Positions 46,191-56,052 of a stretch of 64,000 nucleotides of DNA are shown one piece after another. Below the pieces are notes generated by a model. That model saw nothing but the letters and a program-made list of their open reading frames with translations. It was not told where the DNA came from and did not search any database. Numbering within the stretch: position 1 is the stretch's first letter; each line of letters opens with the position of its first letter. The stretch is from Pomphorhynchus laevis (taxonomy: Eukaryota; Acanthocephala; Palaeacanthocephala; Echinorhynchida; Pomphorhynchidae), in the NCBI GenBank assembly GCA_012934845.2, contig WNNJ02000927.1, positions 62,001 to 126,000 of the forward strand, given 5' to 3'. The position numbers were made by a program, and so were the translations under genes.

Positions 46191-48440
46191 CGATGGCGAC
46201 TTCTCTTCTTTCATCAACTTTCAAAAGCTGACAGACACGAGAAGAGAGTAGGACATGGGATATGGAGGTGTCCATAAGTGCACCGCATGCGTTCAAGATA
46301 TCGATAACCGATATATCCCTACTCCTGAAGTCTTCCCAAGGCGGGATTGGTTGGGGAGATTTAGCGGCTCCATAATAAAGTAGGGTTAGTGGTTCCTCCA
46401 AAACTTTGTCAAAACCTATACTGCCAATCAAACCTGATGGCTTCTCCTTAAAGCAGACAAACTTCTGCTTCTTGAATATATTCCAGAAGAAAGACTGTTA
46501 TGGATTAAGACGAGCAATGCTTGCTTTATCTTTACTCAGATGGAACCTGTATCTAGTGCTTCAGTATTCTCTGGAGAGAGAGCCTGCCTGAGAGAAACAG
46601 AAAAATTAGGAATATTTAGCATTTTAGCTAGGAACTTGAGTTTTGTTGGAATGGGATTGAATAAACGATCTTTATATGTGATTGAAAGTATTGCGGTAGC
46701 TTGTGAAAAGAGATAGGAATTAAATCGGGTCAGACTCTCATTTCTCACGACTGGGAAGAGTCGAATTGCTGCCTGAAGTAAGCTACTTTGATTGGATCAA
46801 AATGAAACCTTTTCAGCAGCGTGTCTTCCTCTAACCGCCAGCGAAGTAAGTTATGCGAGGTGGACAGTTGTTGGCGCGGCTGCTCAATACAAGTAGGCTT
46901 TAGCAGCCACCTTTTGTGTAGCAGTAGTATGTCGAGGAGTGAATTTGTTTTTGTGCGATAAAAGATAGGGGATAGTTGTTTATGTATAAGATAAGCGTTC
47001 CTAAATCTGCCAAGTGTAGCATTAATCCATCGACCAGATCTGCCGTTGAAGTCACCAAGTAACATGTCATAGCCGCTAACCAATATACGGTTCAGGAGGT
47101 CACAGCTATGGTAAATCTCTAACGGCCGAATATAGATATTGGCTATGCTGATGCGTATACCGTTCTTCCAGACAAGAATAATTTAAAAGGATGGATGATC
47201 TTAAATGGCATTTAACTAAGGTTAAAATATCTTAATAAGAAGAGGAGTGAGGTTGGGTTATGTACGTAGTAAAGTGCGAGGTTACGTGCTTTGGAATAAA
47301 CTGAGTAGTGTTCTAAGGAGACTGGATATATCTAGTTTCCTAAAGGGCTTTAAAATATGTATATCGACCAGAAAAAATGCTAAGGGCAAAAGAACCTTTC
47401 GAATTGCACTGAATGAAGTTCAGTGAAAACGGTTCGAAATTACTTCCCATGCAAGGGTGCCACTAGAAGGGACATCGAACCTCCTAGTTAGTCCCATGGA
47501 AGGGAAGGTTGCTCTACCAGCTTCCGACTCTAATAGCGAGACCGCTAGCCACCCCTAAAGTGGAGTGGGAATTATTATCATTTCCCACAATCATCCAAGC
47601 TGCTCCCTTTTTAGCTTCTTAGGAGGTGTGCTGCTCTATGAGAAGCGTTTGTTTGAAGAGATTGTCGGTACTGAATCAATCGTTGGAGGTTGAAAAAAGG
47701 TGTCGGTCAAATGTTTAATCATAGCATGAATTGATTTCATTTGCTACGAAATTTTTAGTTCGATAAACTTTAGAATATCCTCTGTGGATGGAGGTGCGTT
47801 GCTTGTAGCGGCGTTCACGCCTCGTTGATCGTTGGACAATTTGCATGCGTTGGAAGAACATCTTTTCAGATAGTCTTTAAAAAATGAGCACTTTCTAGAC
47901 CACGCCGGGTGAGAGAGTGAGCAGTTTGAGCAGCCGGGAGCTGCTTTGCAAACATCGAAATGATCCAGATCCGTCGATGAGAAAACCAAGCATATTTTGT
48001 CGTTATTCAATGACGACCCTCTGTGTCCCTATGAATGTCACTGATTGCAGTGGGAGGAACGTCACATTTTCTTCAGCGATCAGCGAGAATCTAAGGTTGC
48101 ACCCAGTAAAGGGGTTGCAACATGAATTAGCCAGGATTCTCGCAGTGTCTAAATCTGTGTTTGCGAATGCAATTGGTAGTGGGGTGTCGTTCGTCACCTT
48201 AATCATTCGGCTATCGTGGAGATTATAATCTTTCTGTAACTCCTCCAACTCGTTGTTTTCTAAGGCTGTAAGCAAATTGGTAATTTTAACTGTTGCCTGT
48301 ATCGGCTTATAGGATAGATTCCAATCCTTTAAACCGTTGGAGAGATTATTTTGAACCGTTGGAGAGATTATCATTAGGTTCATAGCTTTCTCGATATGAG
48401 GGAGTTCCTCCGAAAAAGTTGAATTACCAGAAAAAACTCC
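46177..48440 (-). pseudogene. Jockey-like LINE copy with ORF1 and the first part of ORF2
   Basis: The only copy here that keeps ORF1. On the minus strand 48383-48003 gives an ORF1 body (AFANTDLDTARILANSC, FSLIAEENVTFLPLQSV). Then at 47960-47870 comes a zinc knuckle DVCKAAPGCSNCSLSHPAWS followed by RKCSFFKDYLK, the gag-like CCHC end of jockey/R1 ORF1. ORF2 begins in the 47600-47400 area. It reads DMLLGDFNGRSGRWINATLG at 47070-47010, NESLTRFNSYLFSQATAI (46745) and WEDFRSRDISVIDILNACGA (46340), and stops at 46177 where Penelope sequence begins. Several breaks. Confidence 0.75.
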
Positions 48441-48449
48441 ACTTACCTT

Positions 48450-48879
48450 GTTTGTTACTGAGAAAATAGTAATAATTAGGTGTAAGCAACGTATATAATA
48501 AACAGCATATAAGTCAAACTATATTTCCTAAGCATATAAGATTAATAAGACATGATATTAAAAACTGTAAATTATTTATATTAGAACATATTATGGAAGA
48601 ACATAAGTCAATATTAAATAAAAACTATTATAAGGAGATGATATTTTCATTAAAACGCTTAATTCCATATACCCATTATGATTTAATGACGTGGTACAAA
48701 GAATTGGCAGAAGTAGTATAGTAAATGATAAACAACTACATTATAATAATCCAGTTAGACGCAAACTAATAAATCACGTATATAGAATGAATAAGAAAAA
48801 TAGAGTTAAAATTTTTAAAAAAGATATAAATACATGAACAATTAGAAATATTAAAACAACTTTGAAGGAAAATAAAATC
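48450..48879 (+). other. A+T-rich, unrecognised
   Basis: A fairly long stretch open in one plus frame (FPKHIRLIRHDIKNCKLFIL, then KNYYKEMIFSLKRLIPYTHY) looks like worn protein-coding sequence, perhaps from a Penelope or LINE family, but I could not name it. Confidence 0.3.
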
Positions 48880-49010
48880 CTGGTTTGGGATTTTACCTGT
48901 CCTAACTCCTTTGCCGCTAGCTACGAATCACACGCAGTGTCCACTGCTGGCGTAGTCGCCCGATGTTCCGAAGGAAAGAAAATAGTTAAAAACAGTTAAC
49001 TCGACAAGCG
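48880..49010 (+). pseudogene. RLE-LINE endonuclease scrap
   Basis: LVWDFTCPNSFAASYESHAV then STAGVVARCSEGKK matches the catalytic strand region of the restriction-like endonuclease in RLE-type retroelements (usual form WDVTCPDTFA...). The same block, on the opposite strand, lies at about 49500-49420 (VVCDFTFPNTIVVS...SHAVSTAGAVA). Confidence 0.65.
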
Positions 49011-49020
49011 TCAGTGCGAG

Positions 49021-49140
49021 TCATTTTCTGAAGATGTCAACATAGGTTTGCGAAATATTAAATAAAAATTTCCTCCTTTCTTTGATCCAGCTTCAATAAT
49101 TCTTTATCAATAATGGATCATTATCAACTATTTAATAAGA
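49021..49140. repeat. Half of a family B fold-back element
   Basis: TTTTCTGAAGATGTCAACAT, then TTTGCGAAATATTAAATAAA, then 'ctttgatccagcttcaataa' and 'ttatcaataatggatcatta': one complete arm without its partner. It sits between two opposed RLE scraps. Confidence 0.7.
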
Positions 49141-49229
49141 ACATTAAATAAATTAATGATAGAATATAAGTAGTTTTGTCAAAGAAAATAAATGCAAAAC
49201 GAAAAATTCGAGTGTAGATTCTTCAGTTG

Positions 49230-49790
49230 CTTGTTTGAATTATACCGCATTGCCCCATTGTATGGCAGTGCTAAGGCACTGCATCAGCCATGTGTGAACA
49301 CGTTTTCCTCGTGTATCAAGACAGCTTTGCTCCTAGAGATTCCAGGAACTTCATTGAGGATAAACCGAAGGCGCCAGGGGTTTCGACTGCGATGATAGTA
49401 AATTCGGACAGGCGCTTTTCGAGGCAACTGTATTTGGCCTTTTTCTGTTCTTCGAAGCATCAGGCGACTGCACCGGCCGTGGATACTGCGTGGGATTATT
49501 CACTGACGACGATGGTGTTAGGAAAGGTAAAGTCGCAAACCACAATTCGACCCGCGTCCCACGGTGACAACATAGCTCCACCAGCCTCTTGCCATCGTTT
49601 CGCGACAGATTAACTGATTTGAGTCTTGACGGAATGCCAGAAGCTAAAAGGGTTTTCTCACTAGCTCGTTGACAGCTGATCGACGGAGAAACTCTACTTT
49701 GACCGTCGCAATCGTGGGCATGTGCACTTCCTCTATCTACGGGTTCGCCATATGCGTACACATAGGTCTAGCAGCAATGAACTGCTAACC
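49230..49790 (-). pseudogene. RLE-LINE C-terminal fragment
   Basis: Minus strand: a knuckle-like GEPVDRGSAHAHDC (about 49745), then in another frame KRWQEAGGAMLSPWDAGRIV (49605), VCDFTFPNTIVVS, SHAVSTAGAVA, FEEQKKAKYSCLE and FTIIAVETPGAFGLSSMKFL then ESLGAKL (49400-49310). This is knuckle, catalytic D, a K-rich helix and the (V/F)ETLG-type strand of the restriction-like endonuclease. Truncated and broken by several stops and frame changes. The longest open frame over it is a different, meaningless frame. Confidence 0.65.
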
Positions 49791-50099
49791 TCAGAGCAAC
49801 GGTTAGAGATAGTAATTGATCGTCTAGACGGGTTTTAACTGAGGATACTTGATAGCTTCAAGAAAGACTCCGGTGTAACGAGAACCAACAACAATCAGAC
49901 GGGCACGGTCTTGCGTGGTTTAAGATTCGGTCGGTAGGTAGTTATAACGCAGTTTGTATATCTCGTCTGTCCATAGTTTTTTAATAATTGGTTTCGAAGG
50001 AACGGCATGGCAAAGATTTGCACTCCAGAGGCTGATGGCGTCGATAAGGTCGGGATTTGGTGAGTTAACAACGGTTATTGTTGCGTTTTAGAGTAGCAA
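49791..50099. other. Probable RLE-LINE-derived, unrecognised
   Basis: Less A+T-rich than the surroundings, like the RLE fragment before it, but no motif was read. Confidence 0.3.
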
Positions 50100-50439
50100 A
50101 TCAAATTAGCTAACTGAGTCTACATATTTAATATAATTATAAAGTAAACAAAGCATACTAATAATGCCTAATCAGAATTTAATAATTAAATAATTGTTAT
50201 AAAATTTTTTATAATTTGTATCAAGTTAAACAATTGTCCATGATTCCATTGGAATGCGGCAATATGTTGAAAGCTGATGTCGGTACTTAACTGGACTACA
50301 CTCAACGATCAGCATACTATTAGTCAATACTAGAAGTCAGAGATGACGAGCGGCACTCATCAGTAATACGAGACATTCGATGACGTTTCGACTGTTTGTG
50401 TGACACTGTATTGAAAATGGAAAATTCAAAAGACGTTTA

Positions 50440-51900
50440 AGATCAAATCAACTAACTGAGTCTACGCCTTAATATAATTATAAAATAAACAAAACATAAT
50501 AATGCTAAATTAAAATTCAATAATTAAATATTAAAATTAATAATTGTTATAAGATTTTTTATAATTTAAATCAAGTTAAAACAAAATTTGAAATTAAAAA
50601 AAAAGTCATTTTTATGAATTAACTAATAAATAACAGACGTTGTATCAGAATAAGGATTAGAGGTCATCAGCAGAAACTGCTATGCTATCAGGTTTCGGCT
50701 CCTAATTACTCTACCCAACATAGCAGCGGGGCCAAATACGTGCTAAGGACGTATATTCTCTGATTAAATTTGATTATATAGTATCCTTTTCTAATACAAA
50801 GTATATTATTTATTATCCATCCATAAAAATTTGCCACTTAAGAGTTTAAATTTATTCTTTATATTAGTGTGTTGATTTATATATTTTACTATTTTCTGCT
50901 TGATGTTATTTTTATAGTAACCTAGTTTAAAATATGTATCTATTAAATTATTTAAATGATTTTGAAGAAAGCCAATATCATTACATATTGTTGCAATTCT
51001 TAAAATTTCATTATTTAATGTATTATATTTTATATTACATGGTATGCATGAATGCTCATGCAAAAATATGTTTCTTGTAAATTTAAATATGTCATCTTTA
51101 CGATATAAATTAATAGTCGTTTTAGTTAATGTTAATTTAATGTTCATATCTAAATATGCATCTTCTTTATCATCAATATTGGTTTTGTTAAGAATAAGGC
51201 TTTCTGGATAAATTTGCTCACTAATTGAATAAAAATTATTAGAATTAAATACATATATATCATCAATGTATCAAAACATATATTTTATATATTTATATAG
51301 TTTAGATTTAGTTTTTACACAGTTATGAACAAATTAATATTCTATAAAGCTTAAAAACAAGTCAGCTATAATTGGGCTACTATTACCTCCCATTGGAACA
51401 ATTTTACTTGTCTAAATATAAATGTCTCTACTTTTAAAAAATTTTGATTTATCAAAATATTTAAGAATTCTATTAATTCAATTTTATCCATATATTTATA
51501 TTTACTTGATGTTTTAATTTTGTTAGATAGGCGTTATAATTATTATAACATATATATGTATATCTTTTTCCGAATATAAAATTAATTAATTTCACTAACG
51601 CTTCTTTAATATCTACTAAATCTAGATTTGTATAAAGCGTACTAAAATCGTATGTATTTATATTTTGAAAATTTATTCCTTTTGTCTGTTCTAAAAATTC
51701 TTTTGTAGAATTAATACTGAAATAGTGTTTTAAACCAGTGTTAATTTCGATTACCTTGCAATATTTTTAGAAGTGTGCTTTGATTACTTTAAGTATTTTA
51801 TTCATATAAACAGAAAGTCGTTTTAATGTAATTTAAACGCACTACATATGAACTTAGGAAAGAAAGGTTTCACATGCTTTGTTAAAAGATTCATATGCTT
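50440..51900 (-). mobile_element. Penelope-like element, family A: RT part and 3' terminal region
   Basis: Minus strand. QNINTYDFSTLYTNLDLVDI then KEALVKLIN (51660-51590) is the palm motif A of Penelope-type RT (DFSTLYTN). Then MGGNSSPIIADLFLSFIEY (51400-51345, motif B region), YIDDIYVFNSNNF (51268-51230, catalytic DD), SLILNKTNIDDKE and the 113-codon C-terminal part (51147-50806), with INLYRKDDIFKFTRNIF, ending FLWMDNK. No GIY-YIG follows: about 350 bp of terminal sequence comes next (GGAGCCGAAACCTGATAGCA ... 'gactcagttagttgatttga'). The endonuclease is therefore absent, or would be N-terminal and lost. Broken in a handful of places. Sister ends lie at 2866, 19165, 38384 and 52200. Confidence 0.75.
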
Positions 51901-52199
51901 TGTGAAATCTGATAATCCTGTATTCGTAGCCTAGCAGGAAAGAGCGCAAGACAAGTACGGATAGCGGCAGCTTGAATCTCGGATGAGTCAAATTTCGGAA
52001 AGGAGAAGAGCCTTTCCAAATGGAGAGTAGAAGAGCCTTTCACGGGCCATCAGCCCTCTGATTGCCCGGGACTAGCAATATGTTTCGGAAAGCGGGCGAA
52101 ACGAAAACGGCTGTGATAATGGTGCCGTTAGTAGTCATGATGTATGAAGTAGTCACTTTATAATCACGATGCCGTTAAGTAGTTACGATGCTGCCGATT

Positions 52200-52325
52200 T
52201 AAATTTTAAATTTTTACTTGATTTTATTTTTTATTATTAAAATTTTATTTCGCATTAGTCTTTAATTTATAAATAATATAAAATACGTAGGCTCAGTTAG
52301 CTGCTATGATCTGGTCAGTATGATA
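52200..52325 (+). repeat. Partial family A Penelope end
   Basis: 'taatataaaatacgtaggct' and 'cagttagctgctatgatctg' match the inner end of the terminal region (compare 'ataaaatacgtagactaagt' at 3151). The stretch just before, 52080-52200, repeats 'gatgccgttaagtagt' with variations. Confidence 0.45.
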
Positions 52326-52329
52326 ACTT

Positions 52330-52570
52330 TTATTATGATTCAATTCTCTATAGTCGAGCGCAGACCTGACTTTGTTTTTCAACTTATGTCATTATGCCAT
52401 ATTAGGAATGATACATTTTTTATTTCATCTTGCCACTTCCTCAGTATTCCTTTATCGATCCATTTTTAAATTTCGATTTTAAACATTGACAACTTCAGGT
52501 CTTTCAATACTGTAGTAATGTACAATACAACTCTTCAAAACATGCTGCTTGTGTAACCAATCTCATGTCG
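52330..52570 (-). pseudogene. Fossil LTR-retrotransposon RT fragment, short
   Basis: The minus strand has a short run resembling the start of an LTR-retrotransposon RT (WIDKGILRKW-type block and a following KTK block). Only a scrap of the element is present, clearly old and broken; no LTRs were found. Family not assigned. Confidence 0.35.
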
Positions 52571-53157
52571 CAGACCAATATATGTTCTCAATAGAGGCTT
52601 CAAAATCTCGGTATTGTATAGCTCTATGCGATGTGGATATATTAACTTGTTCGTCGATCATAGCGATCTTGTTATTCATCGCTCACCGTTCTTTATCGGA
52701 GTTGACTTGGACTCTAGAGGATTACTGTGATCTGTAATTTTCACACCATGCATTCTAATAGTTACAGAACCAATTTGACAAATCACATCCATGACTGTAA
52801 CAATTTTAACGGATAACTATAATATGTATCTGTAAAGGGCGTTATAACACGCGCAACGGCAACGGAGTTAGCACAAGACATCTTACCGGCATACTATTAG
52901 GCTATTATAATCGATTGACTACAACCGTTATCTACAAGTGATCAGTATCTACTACCGTTCAAATCGACATGAATTATAGGTATGTCCGGTCATTGTTGTC
53001 TTGGCGAGTAAATGATCGTTAAGCTTTCATCTTGAAAATAAGTGTGCGAAATTGCAACTTCCGAATTTAATTATATGGAAAAAGTCAACGAGCTTGATTA
53101 TCAGCTGTACATTTCCCCAGTTTATATACATTTGAGTTGGTGGTCTTTGTGTTCTTC
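52571..53157. other. No gene recognised
   Basis: Mixed composition; the 62-codon plus frame at 52549 is probably a shadow of the fossil on the other strand. Confidence 0.35.
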
Positions 53158-53311
53158 TTAACCTGTTCTCGTTTGAAGGATTTCTGTGTCCGGATTGCAC
53201 GACAACTATCTTATCTGTCTACAAATTCGTCAACGTGTAGATGCGTGTGTTTTTACTGTGGCAAAACATGTTAGTATTTATCCCTGTATTTGAGAGTCAT
53301 GTGCTGGAGAA
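53158..53311 (+). repeat. 154-bp exact direct repeat, first copy
   Basis: Identical, as read by eye, to 53841-53994 (starts TTAACCTGTTCTCGTTTGAA, ends GAGTCATGTGCTGGAGAA). The 529 bp between them is A+T-rich and unlike either flank. No difference was seen in 154 bp, so the duplication is recent. Confidence 0.85.
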
Positions 53312-53840
53312 AATTTTTGAAGGACATCGTTGTGTTAACCTTACGCCTTACCAGCAAGTCTATTTGCATGTTGTGAACTCGAGATCTGGCTCTAATTAAT
53401 ACTGGATACTTGAGAATATAATAAGTTTCTAATGATATTTGATATGATATGTTTTTCTGCACTATATTTTTTATTTGACCAATTCAAAATACACAATGAC
53501 CTTTTTACATTTCTCTACATTATAATTTTCGGCACTTTTTTATATATAAAATCATCACATTCCGTTTTCTATTGTAATCATTTCTATTAATTTTAAATTT
53601 TAGTTTTCCTCTAACCTTTAATTTGCATATTTTTTTAAATTAATACCACATATGCTCTTGGAATTTATTTATAATTTTAACTAATTTAATTATCAATTTA
53701 ATTATTATTTTTGGCAATTTAATAATTAAAATACCACTATATTTTGCTTTTGTTTACGATTCCAATGAATTCTCCCAATTTTCTTTCTTTAGAAAATGGA
53801 TTTTGTGATTTTCTGATAAATTATATACGAATAAAATAAA

Positions 53841-53994
53841 TTAACCTGTTCTCGTTTGAAGGATTTCTGTGTCCGGATTGCACGACAACTATCTTATCTG
53901 TCTACAAATTCGTCAACGTGTAGATGCGTGTGTTTTTACTGTGGCAAAACATGTTAGTATTTATCCCTGTATTTGAGAGTCATGTGCTGGAGAA
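53841..53994 (+). repeat. 154-bp exact direct repeat, second copy
   Basis: Second copy. The 703-codon ORF begins inside it at 53924, so the first 23 residues or so of that ORF are repeat sequence and need not be real coding sequence. Confidence 0.85.
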
Positions 53995-56035
53995 TGATGA
54001 CAGAGGACTACAATCAAATCAACGGGGTCTTTCTCACAGCATCGACGAGACTTCGCGTCGCAAGCTATTGGAAAGCGTCGATTGCTCCAATTCAGCCAGA
54101 TTATTGGCAGTTTCGCGTCCGCATGCGTGTGCATGGCTGCAGGCTATACCAAACAAAGCCACGCTTATGAATCTTGCGCCGAATGAATTTGTGGTGTTGC
54201 TTCGTATGTGGTTGGGAATGCCGCTCTGTAAGGGTGACTACCGTTGCAGACGCTGCCTTAGAATGGCAGACAAGTTTGGTTTCCACGCCCTAACCTGTCA
54301 ATTTGGCGGGTACCCCGGTATTCGACACGATGGACTTCGAGACACAATATTTCAGGCGGCAGTTTCTGCAGGACTGAGAGTCGCGAAGGAGGTACCCAAT
54401 CTCGTGCGCAACTTACGAGAGAGACCAGCCGACATTTTGATTTACGAGGATCCCCCTCTAGCAGTCGATTTTGCGGTGACAAACCCTCTGCAAAATGCCT
54501 ACGTTTCCATGGCTGCTAAGATTCCTGGATATGCTGCAGACAGATATGCAGCATGTGTCAAGGACCGAAAATACAAGCGGAAAATGGAGGAAAGTGGGTA
54601 TTGTTTCTCGGCCGCAGTTATAGAGACATATGGAGGTTGGAACGCCCAGGGGGAAAAACTTGTCAGATTCATTGCCCGATCTATGTCTTGGCGAGGCAAT
54701 ATTTCGTATAGCAAGGCGGCAAACCAGCTCTTTCAGCGTGTCTCGATCTCCCTGATGAGAGGGAATGCCAAAGCGATTCTCAAGAGCCTCGAAGATTTGG
54801 GGAGACCTATAATAGAAAGCAGTGTTGGTCTTTACGACGACCCAACCCCGCGTCTCAACCCTTCGGAATTTCTTACTCAGGTGGCAGCCTTATCCGAAGA
54901 AATCGTCATTCGAGAAACCATCCTTCCTACAGTCAGAAATGTGGACATCCATATCAATGATGTCAATCAAAATCTTCGAATCTTACATAGCGGAGGCGTA
55001 CTCGACTTTCAAACTGGGAAAGATGAAAGCCCGATCAAACAGACACCCTCATACCCCACACGCTTACTTGTGACACAGAGTAGTAACACTGAGAACGAGG
55101 GCGTAGTGGCCACGACGAGCGTTATCGGAATAGAACAACCTTGCAATAAAACGAACCTAATAAATTTTGATTGTGAAGGTTGGACTGGACAGAATTTTGT
55201 GATTGCTGGGGACAGTGCGGGCCACAACATCGTGATGTCTGTATTTCTTATGTCAATGAAGAGAGGAATTCGAATACCTGATCGATTATTTGGATTTTGC
55301 CCAGCCTACTGCTTAAGCTCGGGTATTTCACCTAGCCGACTTGTTAGCCTGGTAGGCCCATTTCTTAATTTCAGCGTCATGACGACATGCGAAGAAACAA
55401 AGGGACTGGGGAAGGTTGTGGTTGCAGGTGGCTTTACTGATGCGCCCAATGTGATAAGGGGAATAAACATGGACACGTTTGACGTCCAGAATACCAGCAT
55501 AATGAGCCGCAAATCTCCTCTTACAATTTGTATAACAAACGAAGAATTGGTGCCAAAATATTTTGAACTGGATGAGCATACATGTGCAGTAGACGCCAAC
55601 GCAGGGTCAATATTGATTTTCGACTATTCAAAAGAATCAAATCAAATTATCAATTCAAATCAAGTAATAGGCGATATTGGAAGCCTCTGCTACCTGGATT
55701 ATACGAAATCACAGCTGTTGTCACTGGATTCAATCCGCCTCGGAGGACCGGGACTGTACGAGATGCCGACAAATATGTGTCCGCGAACGCCACTCAACAG
55801 CCTGCCGAATCCAGCAAGGGGAACGGAAAGACGTCAGAGGCAGAGAAGTCGACGGATGTGGCAGCAACAGAGGAGGACAACGACGCTGTTTTTCTTACCG
55901 CCTCGGAGGACCGTGACTGTACGAAATGCCGACAAATATGTAGACACCTTGCAACAGCTTGCCGAATCCAGCAACGTGGACGGGGAGACGTCAAAGGCAG
56001 ACAAGTCCACGGATAAGGCGGAATCAAAAGAATAG
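53924..56035 (+). CDS. Mosaic 703-codon ORF: RLE-LINE tail joined to lipase-like and other segments
   Basis: One open frame. Residues about 60-290 are the end of an RLE-type retroelement polyprotein: LRMWLGMPLC, zinc knuckle C108-C111-H121-C125 (CRRCLRMADKFGFHALTC), then the restriction-like endonuclease with RPADILIY (D170), VDFAVTNPLQ (D182), KDRKYKRKMEESG, AAVIETYGGWN and LFQRVSISLMRGNA. Residues about 290-418 match nothing I know. Residues 419-489 resemble hormone-sensitive lipase around the nucleophile. After that comes a stretch with VVVAGGFTDAPNVIRG (kelch-like at best), then low-complexity charged sequence. The carboxypeptidase-like piece at 55672 is in another frame. No RT is present upstream. 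G+C is higher than in the surroundings. It may be a retro-transduced chimera, or a broken element that happens to stay open; the ATG is not secure. Confidence 0.6.
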   Translation: MRVFLLWQNMLVFIPVFESHVLENDDRGLQSNQRGLSHSIDETSRRKLLESVDCSNSARLLAVSRPHACAWLQAIPNKATLMNLAPNEFVVLLRMWLGMPLCKGDYRCRRCLRMADKFGFHALTCQFGGYPGIRHDGLRDTIFQAAVSAGLRVAKEVPNLVRNLRERPADILIYEDPPLAVDFAVTNPLQNAYVSMAAKIPGYAADRYAACVKDRKYKRKMEESGYCFSAAVIETYGGWNAQGEKLVRFIARSMSWRGNISYSKAANQLFQRVSISLMRGNAKAILKSLEDLGRPIIESSVGLYDDPTPRLNPSEFLTQVAALSEEIVIRETILPTVRNVDIHINDVNQNLRILHSGGVLDFQTGKDESPIKQTPSYPTRLLVTQSSNTENEGVVATTSVIGIEQPCNKTNLINFDCEGWTGQNFVIAGDSAGHNIVMSVFLMSMKRGIRIPDRLFGFCPAYCLSSGISPSRLVSLVGPFLNFSVMTTCEETKGLGKVVVAGGFTDAPNVIRGINMDTFDVQNTSIMSRKSPLTICITNEELVPKYFELDEHTCAVDANAGSILIFDYSKESNQIINSNQVIGDIGSLCYLDYTKSQLLSLDSIRLGGPGLYEMPTNMCPRTPLNSLPNPARGTERRQRQRSRRMWQQQRRTTTLFFLPPRRTVTVRNADKYVDTLQQLAESSNVDGETSKADKSTDKAESKE
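55178..55390 (+). other. Hormone-sensitive lipase-like segment (host exon capture)
   Basis: GWTGQNFVIAGDSAGHNIVM (55178 onward), then RGIRIPDRLFGFCPAYCL and SPSRLVSLVGPFLNFSVM. Remembered mammalian HSL has GERICLAGDSAGGN, YGVRVPDGIMAAYPA and SPSRLLSLMDPLLPLSVL in the same order and spacing. The catalytic serine motif GDSAG is kept; the next G is H. About 71 residues, the size of one or two exons. No intron is seen at either border. Confidence 0.7.
55672..55743 (+). other. Carboxypeptidase D/E-like C-terminal segment
   Basis: In a different frame from the long ORF: RYWKPLLPGLYEITAVVTGF followed by NPPRR. M14B carboxypeptidases (E, D, N, M) have a beta-sandwich domain with DYWRLL(V/L)PG-Y-(V/I)TA-A-GF/Y. 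AATAG just before GCGATATTGG could be an old splice acceptor. It runs directly into the 163-bp tandem repeat. Confidence 0.45.
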
Positions 56036-56052
56036 CGACGCTGTTTTTCCTT
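55735..56052 (+). repeat. 163-bp tandem duplication of a charged tail
   Basis: Copy 1 starts CCGCCTCGGAGGACCGGGAC at 55735; copy 2 starts CCGCCTCGGAGGACCGTGAC at 55898. Both encode PPRRT-TVR-ADKYV...Q-AESS...TS-A-KSTD, but the 163-bp period is not a multiple of three, so copy 1 reads in the frame of the carboxypeptidase piece and copy 2 in the frame of the 703-codon ORF. Both copies keep the sense, which suggests the coding meaning predates the duplication. Confidence 0.75.

Noticed and set aside
49351-49761. 136-codon minus-strand ORF as a protein
   Set aside because: The meaningful endonuclease peptide is in another minus frame of the same DNA. This frame is a shadow that stays open by chance.
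50640-50710. Hammerhead in the Penelope family A terminal region (GCCGAAACC...CTGATGACC)
   Set aside because: The order is reversed and two extra C's lie between the possible stem II and GAAA. No cleavage site with a closing stem I could be drawn.
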